Assembly (NCBI GenBank): GCA_958450365.1
Contig: CAUEEP010000876.1
Coordinates: 358,501-422,500 of the forward strand
Reading direction: 5' to 3'
DNA length: 64,000 nt
Source of the DNA: Mesorhabditis belari
Taxonomy: Eukaryota > Nematoda > Chromadorea > Rhabditida > Rhabditidae
Shown: in pieces, positions 45,297 to 56,500 of the stretch
How the letters are laid out: every line of letters begins with the position of its first letter
Position numbering within the stretch: position 1 is the first letter of the stretch
Made by a program: the position numbers and the translations under genes
Notes under the pieces: generated by a model
What the model was told of the DNA's origin: nothing
What the model saw: the letters and a program-made list of their open reading frames with translations, nothing else
The model's database searches: none

Positions 45297-48036
45297 ATGA
45301 TCCTTCTTCTTTTGATATCTACTTTATTCGTCACTCAATGCCAATCTGTAAATTCATTATCACAAATCAATAGACGCGGTAATTTTTGAGTTTTAATAGT
45401 ATATCGTTGTTTCAGACTTTGCCATGTGCTTTAAGAGGCCATTGAAAGTCGGTGATGTCATCAATGTGAAAGGAAAAATACAGAATGGACCTTATAGGTA
45501 CGGTAAAAGTTCTGTTCCACTAAAAATAACAAGTAACATTATTTTAAATTGAATTTGACATATATTTTAGTAAAGAATTTGACACATTCGGTGACTAGAC
45601 TTGACTAAAACTATTAGACTATTCACGACGGCGGTATTTTACACGTACAGTCGCGTAGTCGTTAACTGTTTTACTAATAATTTGTTGTAAATTCAATGAT
45701 AAACTAAATTATTATTGTCATTCGATAGCTTTGAATCTCCTCTTAAAAACTAGTACAAAGTTATTAAGAACTTTCTGCGAAAGAAAGAATAAAAGTCTTT
45801 AAAAGCTTGAGTTGACACCAAAAAAAGTCGTCATTAGTACAGCCCACCGGTGAGTCGCATCGTCGTGAATGTGTTAAAGTTTTAAGATTGAAAAATTGAC
45901 CCAAACCATTGTTGAGACACAAATACTGAAACACTTTTTAGATAGACTTTAAAATCGTTTTCTAAAAAGTGTATTTTAGGGAAAAACGGAGGTAGGACAA
46001 ATGCTACCTTTTTTGGCCCACCCGGCAAAAGGCGTACCTTCTTTTGCTGGAAAAAGCCTCAGGAAAAGCCGTAGAGCTTCAAAAATGTTTTCATTTAGGG
46101 GAATCGTATACGCAGATTCCGAATTTCAACAAATCAGACCTCGCTGACGTTAAATTTAGGCTAAAATGCAAAAACTACGAAAAAGCATGAAGTTTTTGCC
46201 TTTTAGCCTAAATTTAACGTCAGCTAGGTCTGATTTGTTGAAATTCAGAATCTACGCATAGGATTCCCTTTCAAGAAATCATTTTTGAAGCTTTACGGCC
46301 TTTCCTAAGTTCTTTTCCAGCAAGAAAAGGTGAGCATTTGTTCCATGCCCGGAAAAACTACCGTATCTTGTCTAGTAAACCAATTTTCAGTTGGGCTTGC
46401 AACTTTGAACAAACTTTTCTCAACAATGTTTTCATTCATGTCGTTTCTCGAAACTTTGAAAGGAAAACGGTTTTCAGTGCAAGGCCTGGTTGTTGTGCGT
46501 CGGTGAGTTCAGAAAAAATTCTAAAGTAACAAAGCTTTACAAAACTTTACAAACTTATTACCTCGATTCAAATTCTTGACAAAATTCTATTTCTATTTCT
46601 ATTTCTGTCAATGTCAATTCTATTTTATTTTATTCTATTTATATTCAAATTGTTGAGTCTCTGTCTAGGAATGGCAAAAAGGCGATCACCACGACGGACT
46701 TCCCTACATTGGAGGTGCTCACTTTGAAGCAAGATTTGAGTGAGTTTCTATTTAATAACTTGTTTTATTGGCTTGATAATTGCTTAGTATTGCATTATTT
46801 AGAGTTTTGAGTCAAAACTCGATCCGAGTCACCTATCCAAGTCATAATGGCGCTTTTGGCGGTGCGGTCTACGAACAACGCGGTGCTCCTAAATTGCATG
46901 TGAATATGGCGAACATGAGAGCGATTAGAGTAAATATTTCATCGATAGTGATTCTAATTGTTTAACTTATATTCTTTCAATTTAGTGCTACGGTTCCTTG
47001 GACTCGGTAACATTTGAGGGCGATATTCTTGAGAAGCGAATGCATCGAGGATTGGGCAGTTGTCCGGCTGAGTTCCCGAAAAATTGGAGCCCAGACCGGC
47101 CACATCCACAAAACCATAGCAGCAGTCACGAGCATGGTTCTGTCACCCGTCACCCTCAACCACATGGTAAAAACCTAATCAATGTTTTCAAGCTTAAAGT
47201 TGTATGGGGATCCCAGAGAGACTCACGATCACCGTCGCTGAAAGCCTCTTGAAAGGAGGTATCTCCTGTGCGCTCATAGCCTCATTGGTCGAGCTTTTGC
47301 TTGGAAAGCGAACGATCCCGGGGTTCGATCCCCTGGTTCAATCCCCTGGTTCGATTCCCATAGAGCATGCACTCCTTTTAAGAGCTAAGAGCTTTAAGAG
47401 CAAAACTTTACTCAGTTGGCTAACAGATCGAGAAGTTCGACCCAGTTTATGTCCACTAATGTTAGTCTGGTATTATGACTGTGGTTATTACAGTCTATAT
47501 TAATTTACAGCTAGTAGAGATAGCTCTTCGGATTCTGATGAGCATGGTGGAGGGAACGCCGCAAGAACGCATTCGCCACAAGTAGGAGGTGGAAAGGGGA
47601 ATGCTGGGAACAATGGAGGAGCGGGTGGTGGGAGAGGTGGACGAGGGAACGCTGGAGGTAGGTCTACAAAGTAGATCACGGGCTCAAGTTGCGCTAATTA
47701 CTAGGCAAAAATGCTGACTTTATCCTGGTTTGAGATTCAACTCAAAAATCATTCAAAAAAATTTCAGCTGGTGGCAATGGTGGCCATAAAACCATCGAGA
47801 TTATCGTCCAAAACGAGATTTTCGGAGGTGGATTGGGAGCCATTCCCATACCTGTACCACATTCAATCGGTGGAAGCGCAGCCCCAGGCCAAGCAGCAGA
47901 TCCAACACCTGATCCGATCCCAGCAACCAATCCTCAGCTTTCCGGTGAGTATCTGGCCCAACTTCCGTGGACACCGATTCTCCCTGGACAGCCACAATAC
48001 GTTCAAACTCAAGATAAAAACTCGTATTGGGAATAA
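45297..48036 (+). CDS. Secreted galectin-like lectin with long Gly/Pro-rich tail
   Basis: Eight exons: 45297-45378, 45416-45497, 46391-46502, 46669-46739, 46803-46929, 46986-47166, 47511-47657 and 47768-48036, in phase, 356 codons. Residues 1-15 (MILLLLISTLFVTQC) look like a signal peptide, which is atypical for vertebrate galectins. The carbohydrate-recognition domain (about 28-175) shows PLKVGDVINVKGKI, NNVFIHVVSRN (H71 and R75 at the HxNxR position, but Asn replaced by Val), GGAHFEARF and HVNMANMRAIRC..LDSVTFEGD. Canonical sugar-contact residues are thus only partly kept, and binding cannot be assumed. Cysteines at 58, 90, 91 and 159 suit an extracellular fold. The C-terminal 180 residues are His/Ser-rich, then Gly-rich (GNAGNNGGAGGG), then Pro-rich. 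The stop overlaps an AATAAA. An inverted truncated copy lies at 4255-4960. Confidence 0.85.
45988..46350. mobile_element. Foldback element F2 in galectin intron 2
   Basis: Inverted arms share TTTTGCTGGAAAA, GAATCGTATACGCAGATTC and CAGACCTCGCTGACGTTAAA with 39008-39416. The outer ends are more diverged. Confidence 0.75.
47262..47365 (+). pseudogene. tRNA-like sequence with repeated B box in galectin intron 6
   Basis: TAGCCTCATTGGTCGAGC D-arm, a nearly complete anticodon stem around TTGGAAA (anticodon GGA) and GGGGTTCGATCCCC T-arm, followed by two more GGTTC-ATCCC copies in tandem. The acceptor stem is not clear. Confidence 0.45.
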
Positions 48037-48581
48037 AGTTGATTTGGTAGATTTGCGTTAAAGCCGCACAAAATTTGCATTTCAAAAACAGAAAAAAACC
48101 TCTGCATTATAACCCCGCAAAATTTGCATACAAAAATTAAATGATTATTTGTTGAGTTCCTTTGCGAAGTTAATGTTAAATGGTTAATGATCAGGATCGA
48201 GGTGGAAAATGACAATTTATTTCAATGGATTTTCAATCAAATTGTGCTGCAATGGCCTTTAAAAGTCAGGCTTTAATTTTTGTTTTGTGTTCTTTTTTAA
48301 AACTTAAACTTTGTGGGGACGTAATGCGGATGATGCAGGCGAATTTTTAAAGGTAAATTTGGTGGTAATAAAATGCAAATGACGCATGGGTTCTTTTTGT
48401 GGGAATATAACGCAAAAGTATCGTTTATTTTGAAGAACCAGCTTAAGATCTTGACTTTACACGAACTTCTTTAGAGACCCAACTCTAGAAGATGGATTTT
48501 GATGAGTAAACAGGAACTAAAGATTGTAAAAACTGCCTTATAAAGATACTATTAGGTTGGTGCATAAGTCTTTATAATTTT

Positions 48582-48860
48582 TTCGAATTTTGTTTCCATG
48601 GAATCCTTTACCAGCTCGCCTCTACTCGATACAAAAGTCGATTAGGTTGGTCCAAGTTTTTACAATTCTTTTCCAAACGTTTTTAAAAAATAATGCCGCC
48701 ACCAACAGAATTTCTATCTAAACTATTAAAAAGATTGATTGTTTGATTGAGCCTAAGCCTAATGCCCTTCCCGACCAGTTTCGTTTGATCTTCACCGTGT
48801 CTGATTTTAAAAGGGCTGCTTCGTTGCATTTTAAGTGACTTTATGATCTTTTACCTGGTA
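48582..48860. mobile_element. mariner-end fragments
   Basis: TTAGGTTGGTGCATAAGTC at about 48551-48570 and a second TTAGGTTGGTCC near 48640 resemble mariner terminal repeats. No transposase or matching right end is identified. Confidence 0.4.
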
Positions 48861-48898
48861 CATTTTTCATGTCGCTTTCGCACTTTATTTCTTTCTAA

Positions 48899-49171
48899 GT
48901 ACCGTAAATACTGTAATAGTACCCCACCCCCATAATGATGGTGCGGAGTGTTGTGTAGTCTAGCTTTGAACGAGTTTTTCTCGACACTGGTTTATGCTAC
49001 AATGCGCGTTTAGATATCAAAAAAATAGCCCTGAATTTCAGCTATTTTTTGATACCAAAGACGCATTCTTTGAAAGTACGGACGCTTTGAAAAAAATGAA
49101 ATACTAAAAAACTTTTGCGACTACGCGACTGTACGAGGTGGGTGGGGTACTATTACAGTATTTACGGTATA
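48899..49171. mobile_element. MITE M4
   Basis: Terminal inverted repeats of about 27 bp (TACCGTAAATACTGTAATAG / complement) flank 273 bp without coding sequence. An internal hairpin AGCTATTTTTTGATA pairs with TATCAAAAAAATAGC. A short AT microsatellite follows at 49170-49192. A diverged copy is at 9575-9832. Confidence 0.85.
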
Positions 49172-49808
49172 TTATATATATATATATATATCTAGCGTCA
49201 GATTTCACAATCTTTGTGCAGTTTTCGGAAAGAAATGATTCATAAAAAACTAAAACAATCAAAAATTCAATAAATAATTTCAAAAAGAACAGGAATTTCT
49301 TTAAGAAATCCTAAAATTCAAGCTTTATTTTGTGTTTTAAAAGCGAATTAATCGCATTTTTTCACTCTACAGCCTATAATCTATGTTTTAAACAAGAATT
49401 GTTTGAAAATAGTAACGAATTTTGTGTAAAGAGTCACGTTTAAACGAATCTTAAAATCTGCAATCTCTAAAATTCAAAAAACCTTTCAAAAATTCAAAAA
49501 TTTGACATTTTTAAAAGATTTGCCAAAAAAACGAGAGAAAATGAATCATTTCAATGAAATGAAATGAAAACGAGCAAAAAGAAGAAAAATAAAATCATTA
49601 ATCAACACGTTTTTTGTCTTTTATTTCACTTTTCATTCATTGATAATGAAATTTTAAATCAATTTTGTTTAGTATTTGTTGGAATACCGCATTCTCTCTA
49701 ATAGTAGTGGGCACTACTATTTTTTGAACCCCCTCCTGGACCGCAATACTATTAGAGAGTGCAGTACTATTAAAGAGTTTTATCATTTACCAAAGTAAGA
49801 CAGATATA

Positions 49809-51460
49809 CAGTCATGGACAAAAGTCTTTACCCCTACTGAGGTCAGCTTTTAAAACGCAAAATTTTTCAACTTTTTAACAAGTTTTAAGAATTGTTTTCA
49901 AAGTATTTTGTAGCATTTTTACTCTAGTTTTTATATCCCATAACCAAAAGAAACAACGATTTATTTTAGGCAACAAAGAACGACGTTAACAAAAAAAAAC
50001 CCTCAAAACAGGTGGACAAAAGTTTTTACCCCTCGAACAAAAAGTGAGAAAAAACCGAGTATTTTAATATTTGGTAGGGCCTCCTTTTGATGAAATTATT
50101 GCTTGAATCCTTCTCGGCATCAAGTCGACCAAATCCTGTAAAATTTGAGGACCGATCTTTGTCCAGACGTGTCGAATGAAGTACCATAGCTCAATCTTGG
50201 TATTGAAGCGTTTTCCCTTCAATTTCTGCTTCAAAAACGCCCACAAATGTTCGATAACGTTCAAATCCGGAGTGTAGGGGGGGCAGATACGAGCTGAACT
50301 CCATTCGATCGGAACCATCCGGGTAGACGAGCTCTACCACCGTTGGCAAGGCGAACAACTCGTCCCATTAGCAGTTGCGACTTGTGGCATGGAGCGTTGT
50401 CCTGGTACAGCAACCATCCTTGTCCAATTTTGTGGTCGCAAATGGAAGAAGATCGTTCTCCAAAATCACCTTGTATCGTTGAGCGTCCAAAGTTGAATTG
50501 AGAAGAACGAGCGGACCTGGTGAACTTCTAGTATCGCTCCTGAAAAAAAAGTCAATAGGCATAAAGAAAAGTTTCTTACCCCACAACATGATTGATCCGC
50601 CACCAAATTTGACTGTCGCACGAAGGTATTTGGTGCTATATCGTTGTCCGACAGGTCTCCGGATCAAAGATTGCCGTCGGGATTGAAAAAGTTGACTTCG
50701 ATTCATCGGTGAAGATGACATTGGCCCAGTCGTTGCTTGTCCAACTTTCATACTTCTCGGCAAAGTCGAGTCGAATCTTCCGGTGTTTGGCGACCACAGG
50801 GGCTTCTTGGCAGGTCTTCTAGTCATCAATCCTGCATGAATCAAACGTCTGCTTACTGTCTTTCGATTGATGTCCTTGTTAAATTGATGCTTGATTAATC
50901 TGACTCCATCGGAAGCATTAAGATTTGGATCCTTTTGTGGGCCAAAATTAGAACCTTGTCTTCTCTTGGTGTTGTGACGGGTGAACGACCTGTTTTGAAT
51001 GCTCGGTGAAGAATTCCAGTCGTTTTTCTTTCTTGCAAAGCTTTTTCACCGTTTCGGGGCTGCATTTGAATACGCTCGCAACATCCTTTACTTTGTCGCC
51101 TCGTTTCCTTGCTTCCACAATCTTTTCTTTGTCGGGAGTGGTCAGATAGGCTCCAGGCATCACTAGAATTAAAAAATAATAAAGCATTGTTATGTGAAAA
51201 ATAACGAAACAACAGCAAGAAAATAAAAAGTTGAAAAGGGGTAAAGACTTTTGTCCACCTGTTTTGAGGGTTTTTTTTGTTAACGTCGTTCTTTGTTGCC
51301 TAAAATAAATCGTTGTTTCTTTTGGTTATGGGATATAAAAACTAGAGTAAAAATGCTACAAAATACTTTGAAAACAATTTTTAAAACTTGTTAAAAAGTT
51401 GAAAAATTTTGCGTTTTAAAAGCTGACCTCGGTAGGGGTAAAGACTTTTGTCCATGACTG
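49809..51460 (-). mobile_element. Tc1-like transposon with ~240-bp inverted repeats
   Basis: Starts CAGTCATGGACAAAAGTC and ends with its complement, flanked by TA on both sides. Long TIRs (about 49809-50050 and 51225-51460) each contain the sequence GGACAAAAGTYTTTACCCCT twice, once at the tip and once at the inner edge. This is the IR/DR layout of some Tc1 relatives. Sequence of the two TIRs is nearly identical, so the insertion is not ancient. Confidence 0.92.
50064..51161 (-). pseudogene. Broken Tc1-like transposase
   Basis: From ATG near 51161 the N-terminal DNA-binding part reads TTPDKEKIVEARKRGDKVKDVASVFKC; the frame is lost near 50950. Central blocks appear in other frames (RRLIHAGLMTRRPAKKP near 50850, KFGGGSIMLWG near 50600). 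The C-terminus is intact in one frame at 50318-50064 (CPPYTPDLNVIEHLWAFLKQ, with the last catalytic Glu, then KIGPQILQDLVDLMPRR). Several frame breaks make it inactive as read. Confidence 0.85.
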
Positions 51461-52389
51461 TAAGATTTGTTCCAAAAATTCTTGCAATTCTTTCACGTAC
51501 TCCTTTGGCTCTTTTTGACATACAGTTGTGGGCCGGCGAGTTGACAATTTGTGTCTTGACAAACAATAAAAAGATGTTTTTGCACTTTGCACAACAATTT
51601 TAGATTTTTTGCTAACTTTTTTATGTGAAGAATAGTGAATAAATGAATAAAAAAGGCTCATTTTTGCTTGCTTGAATAGCTTTAGAATGTCACATAAACA
51701 TAAAGACAAAAAGGTTTAGATGAAAAAGAAGCAAACAGAAATTCAAATTTTTGGGAATGCACTACTATTTTTTCAACCCCCTCCTGGACCGCAATACTAT
51801 TAGAGAGTGCACCTCTATTAGGGAGAATACGGTAAATCATTTCTGCAATATGCATTTGAACCCATTAAAGTCGAATCCATTCAATCCAGACCAATAAAAC
51901 CCTCGAAGGAATTTTGGTGGCAAAATTCCACGTTCACAAAGGAAGAATGAAATTTTTGAGGCAAAGAGATAACACTCTTTTTTTTTTGACCATTTGTCCT
52001 TTGTTTCCTGTGTTTTCTCTTACTATCTTTGGGTTCTTTATTCAAAAAATGTATTTCAAATGTTTATTCAAATTAAATATCAACGATTCTTTTAAAATTC
52101 AAAACATTTTTCTGGAAATTTTAGAGTTTAACTGAAAAAGTATGCTTAAAACCAAAATTTGCTTCTTTGAATGGATTAAATTGACTTCTTCTTCTTTATT
52201 CTTTGTGCTCAAGGATTAAAAAGCACTTCTTCTGGTATAATTAATCTCGTTTGCTGACTTGATGCAAGTAGTACTTTGAACTAATAGCTCTAACTGCTCT
52301 CAAGTGATCAAAACTTCAACTCTTTTCCCAACTCTGGACCGAGATCTAAATTTTTCAAGCTAAAATCAAACCAAAGCAAGTTTTTCCAA

Positions 52390-53480
52390 TTTTGGGATAT
52401 CTGACACGCGCGCCGCCCCTTTACCATTGGCAATCCAACTTTTAACTCAAATATCTTTGTGTTGAGCTGTCCAATTTAAATATCCTTGGCATCATTATAT
52501 GCATCATTATATCATTATATTTAATATTCTTAATGTCGTTAGAGTCTTTCTCTATCGATTGGTACAAAAAACTATTTGAATTGAGCAGTCCAACCCCAAG
52601 ATATTTGTGCTCAAAGTTGGATTGCCAATGGCAAAGGAACGGGGCCACTGTGGGACCTTTTGTATACGCCCGCCCTTTTTACCCTTGACGATCTAACTTT
52701 GAGCTCAAATACCTTGGTGTTCAGCTGTCCAATTTTAATATTCTTCATGTCATTAGATGCGCCAAGTCTTTCTCTGTCGATTGGTACAAAAACTATTTAA
52801 ATTGGACAGCCGAACACCAAGAAATTTGAGCTCAAACTTGGATTGTCAATGGCAAAAAGGGGCGGGGCGCGTAAAAGGGTCAAAAATGACGGGGATAATC
52901 CAAATTGCCTTTGCCAGGGACAATCCAACTTTGAACTCAAATATCTTTGTGTTGGGCTGTCGAATTTAGATATTCTTGGTTTCATTAGATAGGTCAAATC
53001 TTTCTCTATCGATTGGTGCTAAAACTATTTGAATTGAACAGCCCAACACCAAGATATTTGAGCTCAAAGTTGGATTGCCAATGGCAAAAAGGGGCGGAGC
53101 TTGTAGCAAATGTCCGATAGCCATGGAAAAAAGGCCTTTTGCAACTGACCATATTCGCCAGGGTGCTCCAATCAAAAACCGTGTACAGGATCCCATAAAA
53201 TTTTCCAACCAATACGGGAAAGTAAATCTCAGTCTCCATTGCGTGTGTGAACATTTCAAAAAACGTTGCTGAAGTCTAAAAGTCTCCCCGCCCCTTTGCC
53301 ATTGGCAATCTAACTTTGAGCTGAAATATCTTGGTGTTGAGTTGTCCAATTGAAATAGTTTTTATACCAATCGTCAGTGAAAGATTTGGCCTATCTAATG
53401 AAACCGAGAATATCTAAATTCGACAACCCAACACAAAGATATTTGAGTTCAAAGTTAGATTGTCCAATGGTAAAAGGACG
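52390..53480. repeat. Array of head-to-head inverted repeat units upstream of UNC-93 B
   Basis: The motif (CCTTT)GCCATTGGCAATCCAACTT with AGCTCAAATATCTTGGTGTT and TTTCTCTATCGATTGGT occurs at least eight times in alternating orientation, giving about four palindromes of 180-250 bp each. Between the last two units is a non-repetitive stretch 53100-53280. The array ends about 95 bp before the start codon of UNC-93-like gene B. A small fragment of the same family is at 59460-59510. Confidence 0.8.
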
Positions 53481-53571
53481 GGGCTTGTTTCAAACCAATT
53501 TTTCCGCCACTTCTGCTTCTTTCTCGTTTCTTTTTGCTAACAGTCTTCAAAACTTAATTTTCAGATTCACC

Positions 53572-56500
53572 ATGAAATTCCCAAAGAAAGAAACGTTGAA
53601 TATTCTGCAATTGGGTCTTGGAATGATGCTCGTTTTCTTTGCTTTCATTTCCCAAGCATTCATCGTGGAAACTGTTTTGGAAAATCGACATGACAGCGAT
53701 CCATCAATCAGTAAACACGCTGGATATTACAGGTTTGATTTATTTGAATTCCTTTTTCAAACTAATTCAGTCAAACGATCGTCTATGGGATGTTTCTTTT
53801 TGGCAATCTCTTGGCTCCGCCAGTTATCTCATTTATTGGTATTGTCAAGATTGTTGAACTTTTCAAAGCAAATTTTAGGCTTAAGATTAGCTTTCATTTT
53901 TGGAAGCCTTCCATATGTCCTCTACATGGTCGGTTTTCTATTCCTCAATTCGTATTACCTCTACGCCTCGGCTGCTTTCGAAGGACTCATGGCTGGGTGT
54001 GAGAATTTGCATTCGATACAGAATTTCAGTAATTTTAGTACTTTGGACTTCTGTAGGCCAATATTTGGCATCAAATAGTAATGAGCGGACGATTTCCAGA
54101 AATAGCAACATGATGTGGATGCTGTATATGAGCAGGTTGAAAGTGAAATTCTGAAAAAGCAAAAGATCAATGCGCGGCTCGAACCTGCGATAGTTAGATT
54201 ATGAGTCTTGCGCTCTGTTGACTGAGCTACACTACTGGACAATGAAATATCCTATTTGAAAAAAGATCGTCACTTTCGCGCGTCTGTAAGTTTACAATCA
54301 GGGAGTCTGGAAAAGGATTGCCTAGGTCCTATTTAGTTCCTATTTAGTTCCTATTTAGTTCCTATTTAGTTCCTATTTAGGTCCTATTTAGTTCCTCTAT
54401 AGGTCCTATTTGGTTACTTTATAGTTCCTATTTAGTTCCTATTCAGTTCCTAATTATCCATTGACAAGTTCCAAAAGCAGACTAAACTAACCTTTGTTTC
54501 CGGTAAATGCCACGTAACATAAAGATGACAAATGATCGATGGGATCATGAAAATTGGCACAAAGCATAGTGACCCATAAATCTAAAACATTTGTCGTAAT
54601 GGTTACATACAGTGCTGGACAATGAAATATCATATTTGAAAAACGATCGCCACTTTCGCGCGTCTGTAACTCCCTTGTCTTTGAGCATAAACTATTAGTG
54701 TTATACATTTTCTGAAAGCTCTTTTCAAGGGCTACACAATGGTAATATTAATATTTAGAAATACCGTATTTTTTGAGGCATTTCAGTGACGAAAGTGACG
54801 ATCGTTTTTCAAATATGATATTTCATTGTCCAGTACTATAGCTGAGCTTTGGTTAGGCCAGGAAATTCAGAACAAATATTGAAGTGTCAATGAGTTTTTG
54901 AAAGAAAAAGTCAACAAAAGAAACAAAAGTTAACAATTATAAAAGCTTTTACAGCTCTAGTTTTCGCAGATTATTTAAAAAGTGTTCATTTCTAAGATAG
55001 GAAACTTTATACTATAGAAAGTTAAAGATTTAATCAAACATGACCAAGAACACACTTCATTTTCTCTCTTTTAGTATGATTTTCGGTGGTGGCTTTCTAA
55101 TTGCTGTATTTGGCTCAAAACCCGACAAGAATATCAGTATGGGAACAACGAGAGTATTGTATGGGACTTTTGCATCAGTTTGTTTTGTTGGAGTGATCAC
55201 ATTGGGTCTCTTACGACAAAAGACGCCAGGGAAAAATGCTGCGAAAGCAAATCATCTACAAGAAATGTGTATGTTCGAGCTTAGCTATTGATCTTTGCAT
55301 TTTTTTAGCAAAGGTGATCAAAATGCTCCAAACTCAAGACCATTGGTGGATCGCTATTCCATCGGCTTTCACCGGAATCGAGAACTCGTTCACTAGTGGA
55401 GTCTACCCAACAGCACTGTCGTTTACCAAAAATTTTTCAATAAATACGAATCAATTGATGGGATTGAATGTGATGGCCACTGGAACAGGGCAATTGTGCG
55501 GTGAGGTTTACTATTCAAATCTAAGTTTGAAATCCCAAAAATGCATGGAAAAGGCGTTTTTGACTCGAGAACAAGTCCATCTTAACATGAGATAACAAGT
55601 CCATCTAAGCAACATGAGAGCGCGCGTTGTCGTGGAGGAGAACGATCTTTGACTTGAAGGACCTATTCTTGTTTTCTTTATCTGCGAGTCCCGCGAAATA
55701 GATTTCAGATTTATCTTTGATATTTGATCTATTGGGTTGGTGAAGTGAAAACTGCGGGACTTTGAACTAAAATTTATTCAATATAAAACCATAAATTCAT
55801 TCCAAGTAATTTCCATTATTATTGACGACTTCTGCTCATTTTACAGGCAACTTGCGGATTCCTCTTTCGTAGTAAGATTTTGGTTTGTGTGTGAGACTCA
55901 AAAATGGAGGACTGGAGATGTCCCAGTTTGAGCACTTTCTTCAAAAGAAAACCATTTTGGTGTCAATAGAAAAGTTGTCGAGAATCAAAAAATACGCTTA
56001 TAGCCAAGTTTCCAAAAAGATTCACTTAGTAGTTTCGCTTAAAATTCAAGTTTTGTTTTCATAAATTTGGCATTCGTAAATTCTGCATTTCTTGAAAACC
56101 AGTTTTTGAATCGTTCTGAAAATTTGGATATAAGCTTGATTTTTGATTCTCTACAACTTTTCCATTGACACTAAAATGGGTTTCTTTTGAAGAAAGTGCT
56201 CAAACTATGACATATGACAATAGCCGGCAGTTTTTAATTCACCAACCCAATAGAATTGGCCATGGGGATCTCGAATCCGTCTTTAGTTTTTGCAGAACTC
56301 TTCTTTCAGTTCTGCAAACAATTCTGCAAAAACTAAATTGTTGTTTGTTTGTTGAAGTTTGTTGAAATTACAGAAAATAGGGTATAAAACTCGAGTTATA
56401 GAAAATCAACTTGAATTTTGAGTTCCTTATGAGGCTGCCAACGCTTCCCAAACAACTGCTTCAGTAGTCTAATGAATAAGCTGCTAGACTACCGAACCTA

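Larger units (their letters stand above)
49685..51834. mobile_element. M2 element split by a Tc1-like insertion
   Basis: Outer ends match 942-1437: CCGCATTCTCTCTAATAG at the left, AGGGAGAATACGGTA at the right, with GACCGCAATACTATTAGAGA blocks at both sides. Without the inserted 1.65 kb the element would be about 0.5 kb, like the intact copy. It lies in inverse orientation relative to that copy. Confidence 0.85.

Noticed and set aside
3034..45520. A single large inverted duplication joining both inverted pairs (compound MITE and galectin)
   Set aside because: The order of the two pairs is the same on both sides, whereas one inverted segment would reverse it; they are independent events.
47742..48085. 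62- and 94-codon antisense frames over the galectin last exon
   Set aside because: Shadows of the Gly/Pro-rich coding exon on the plus strand.
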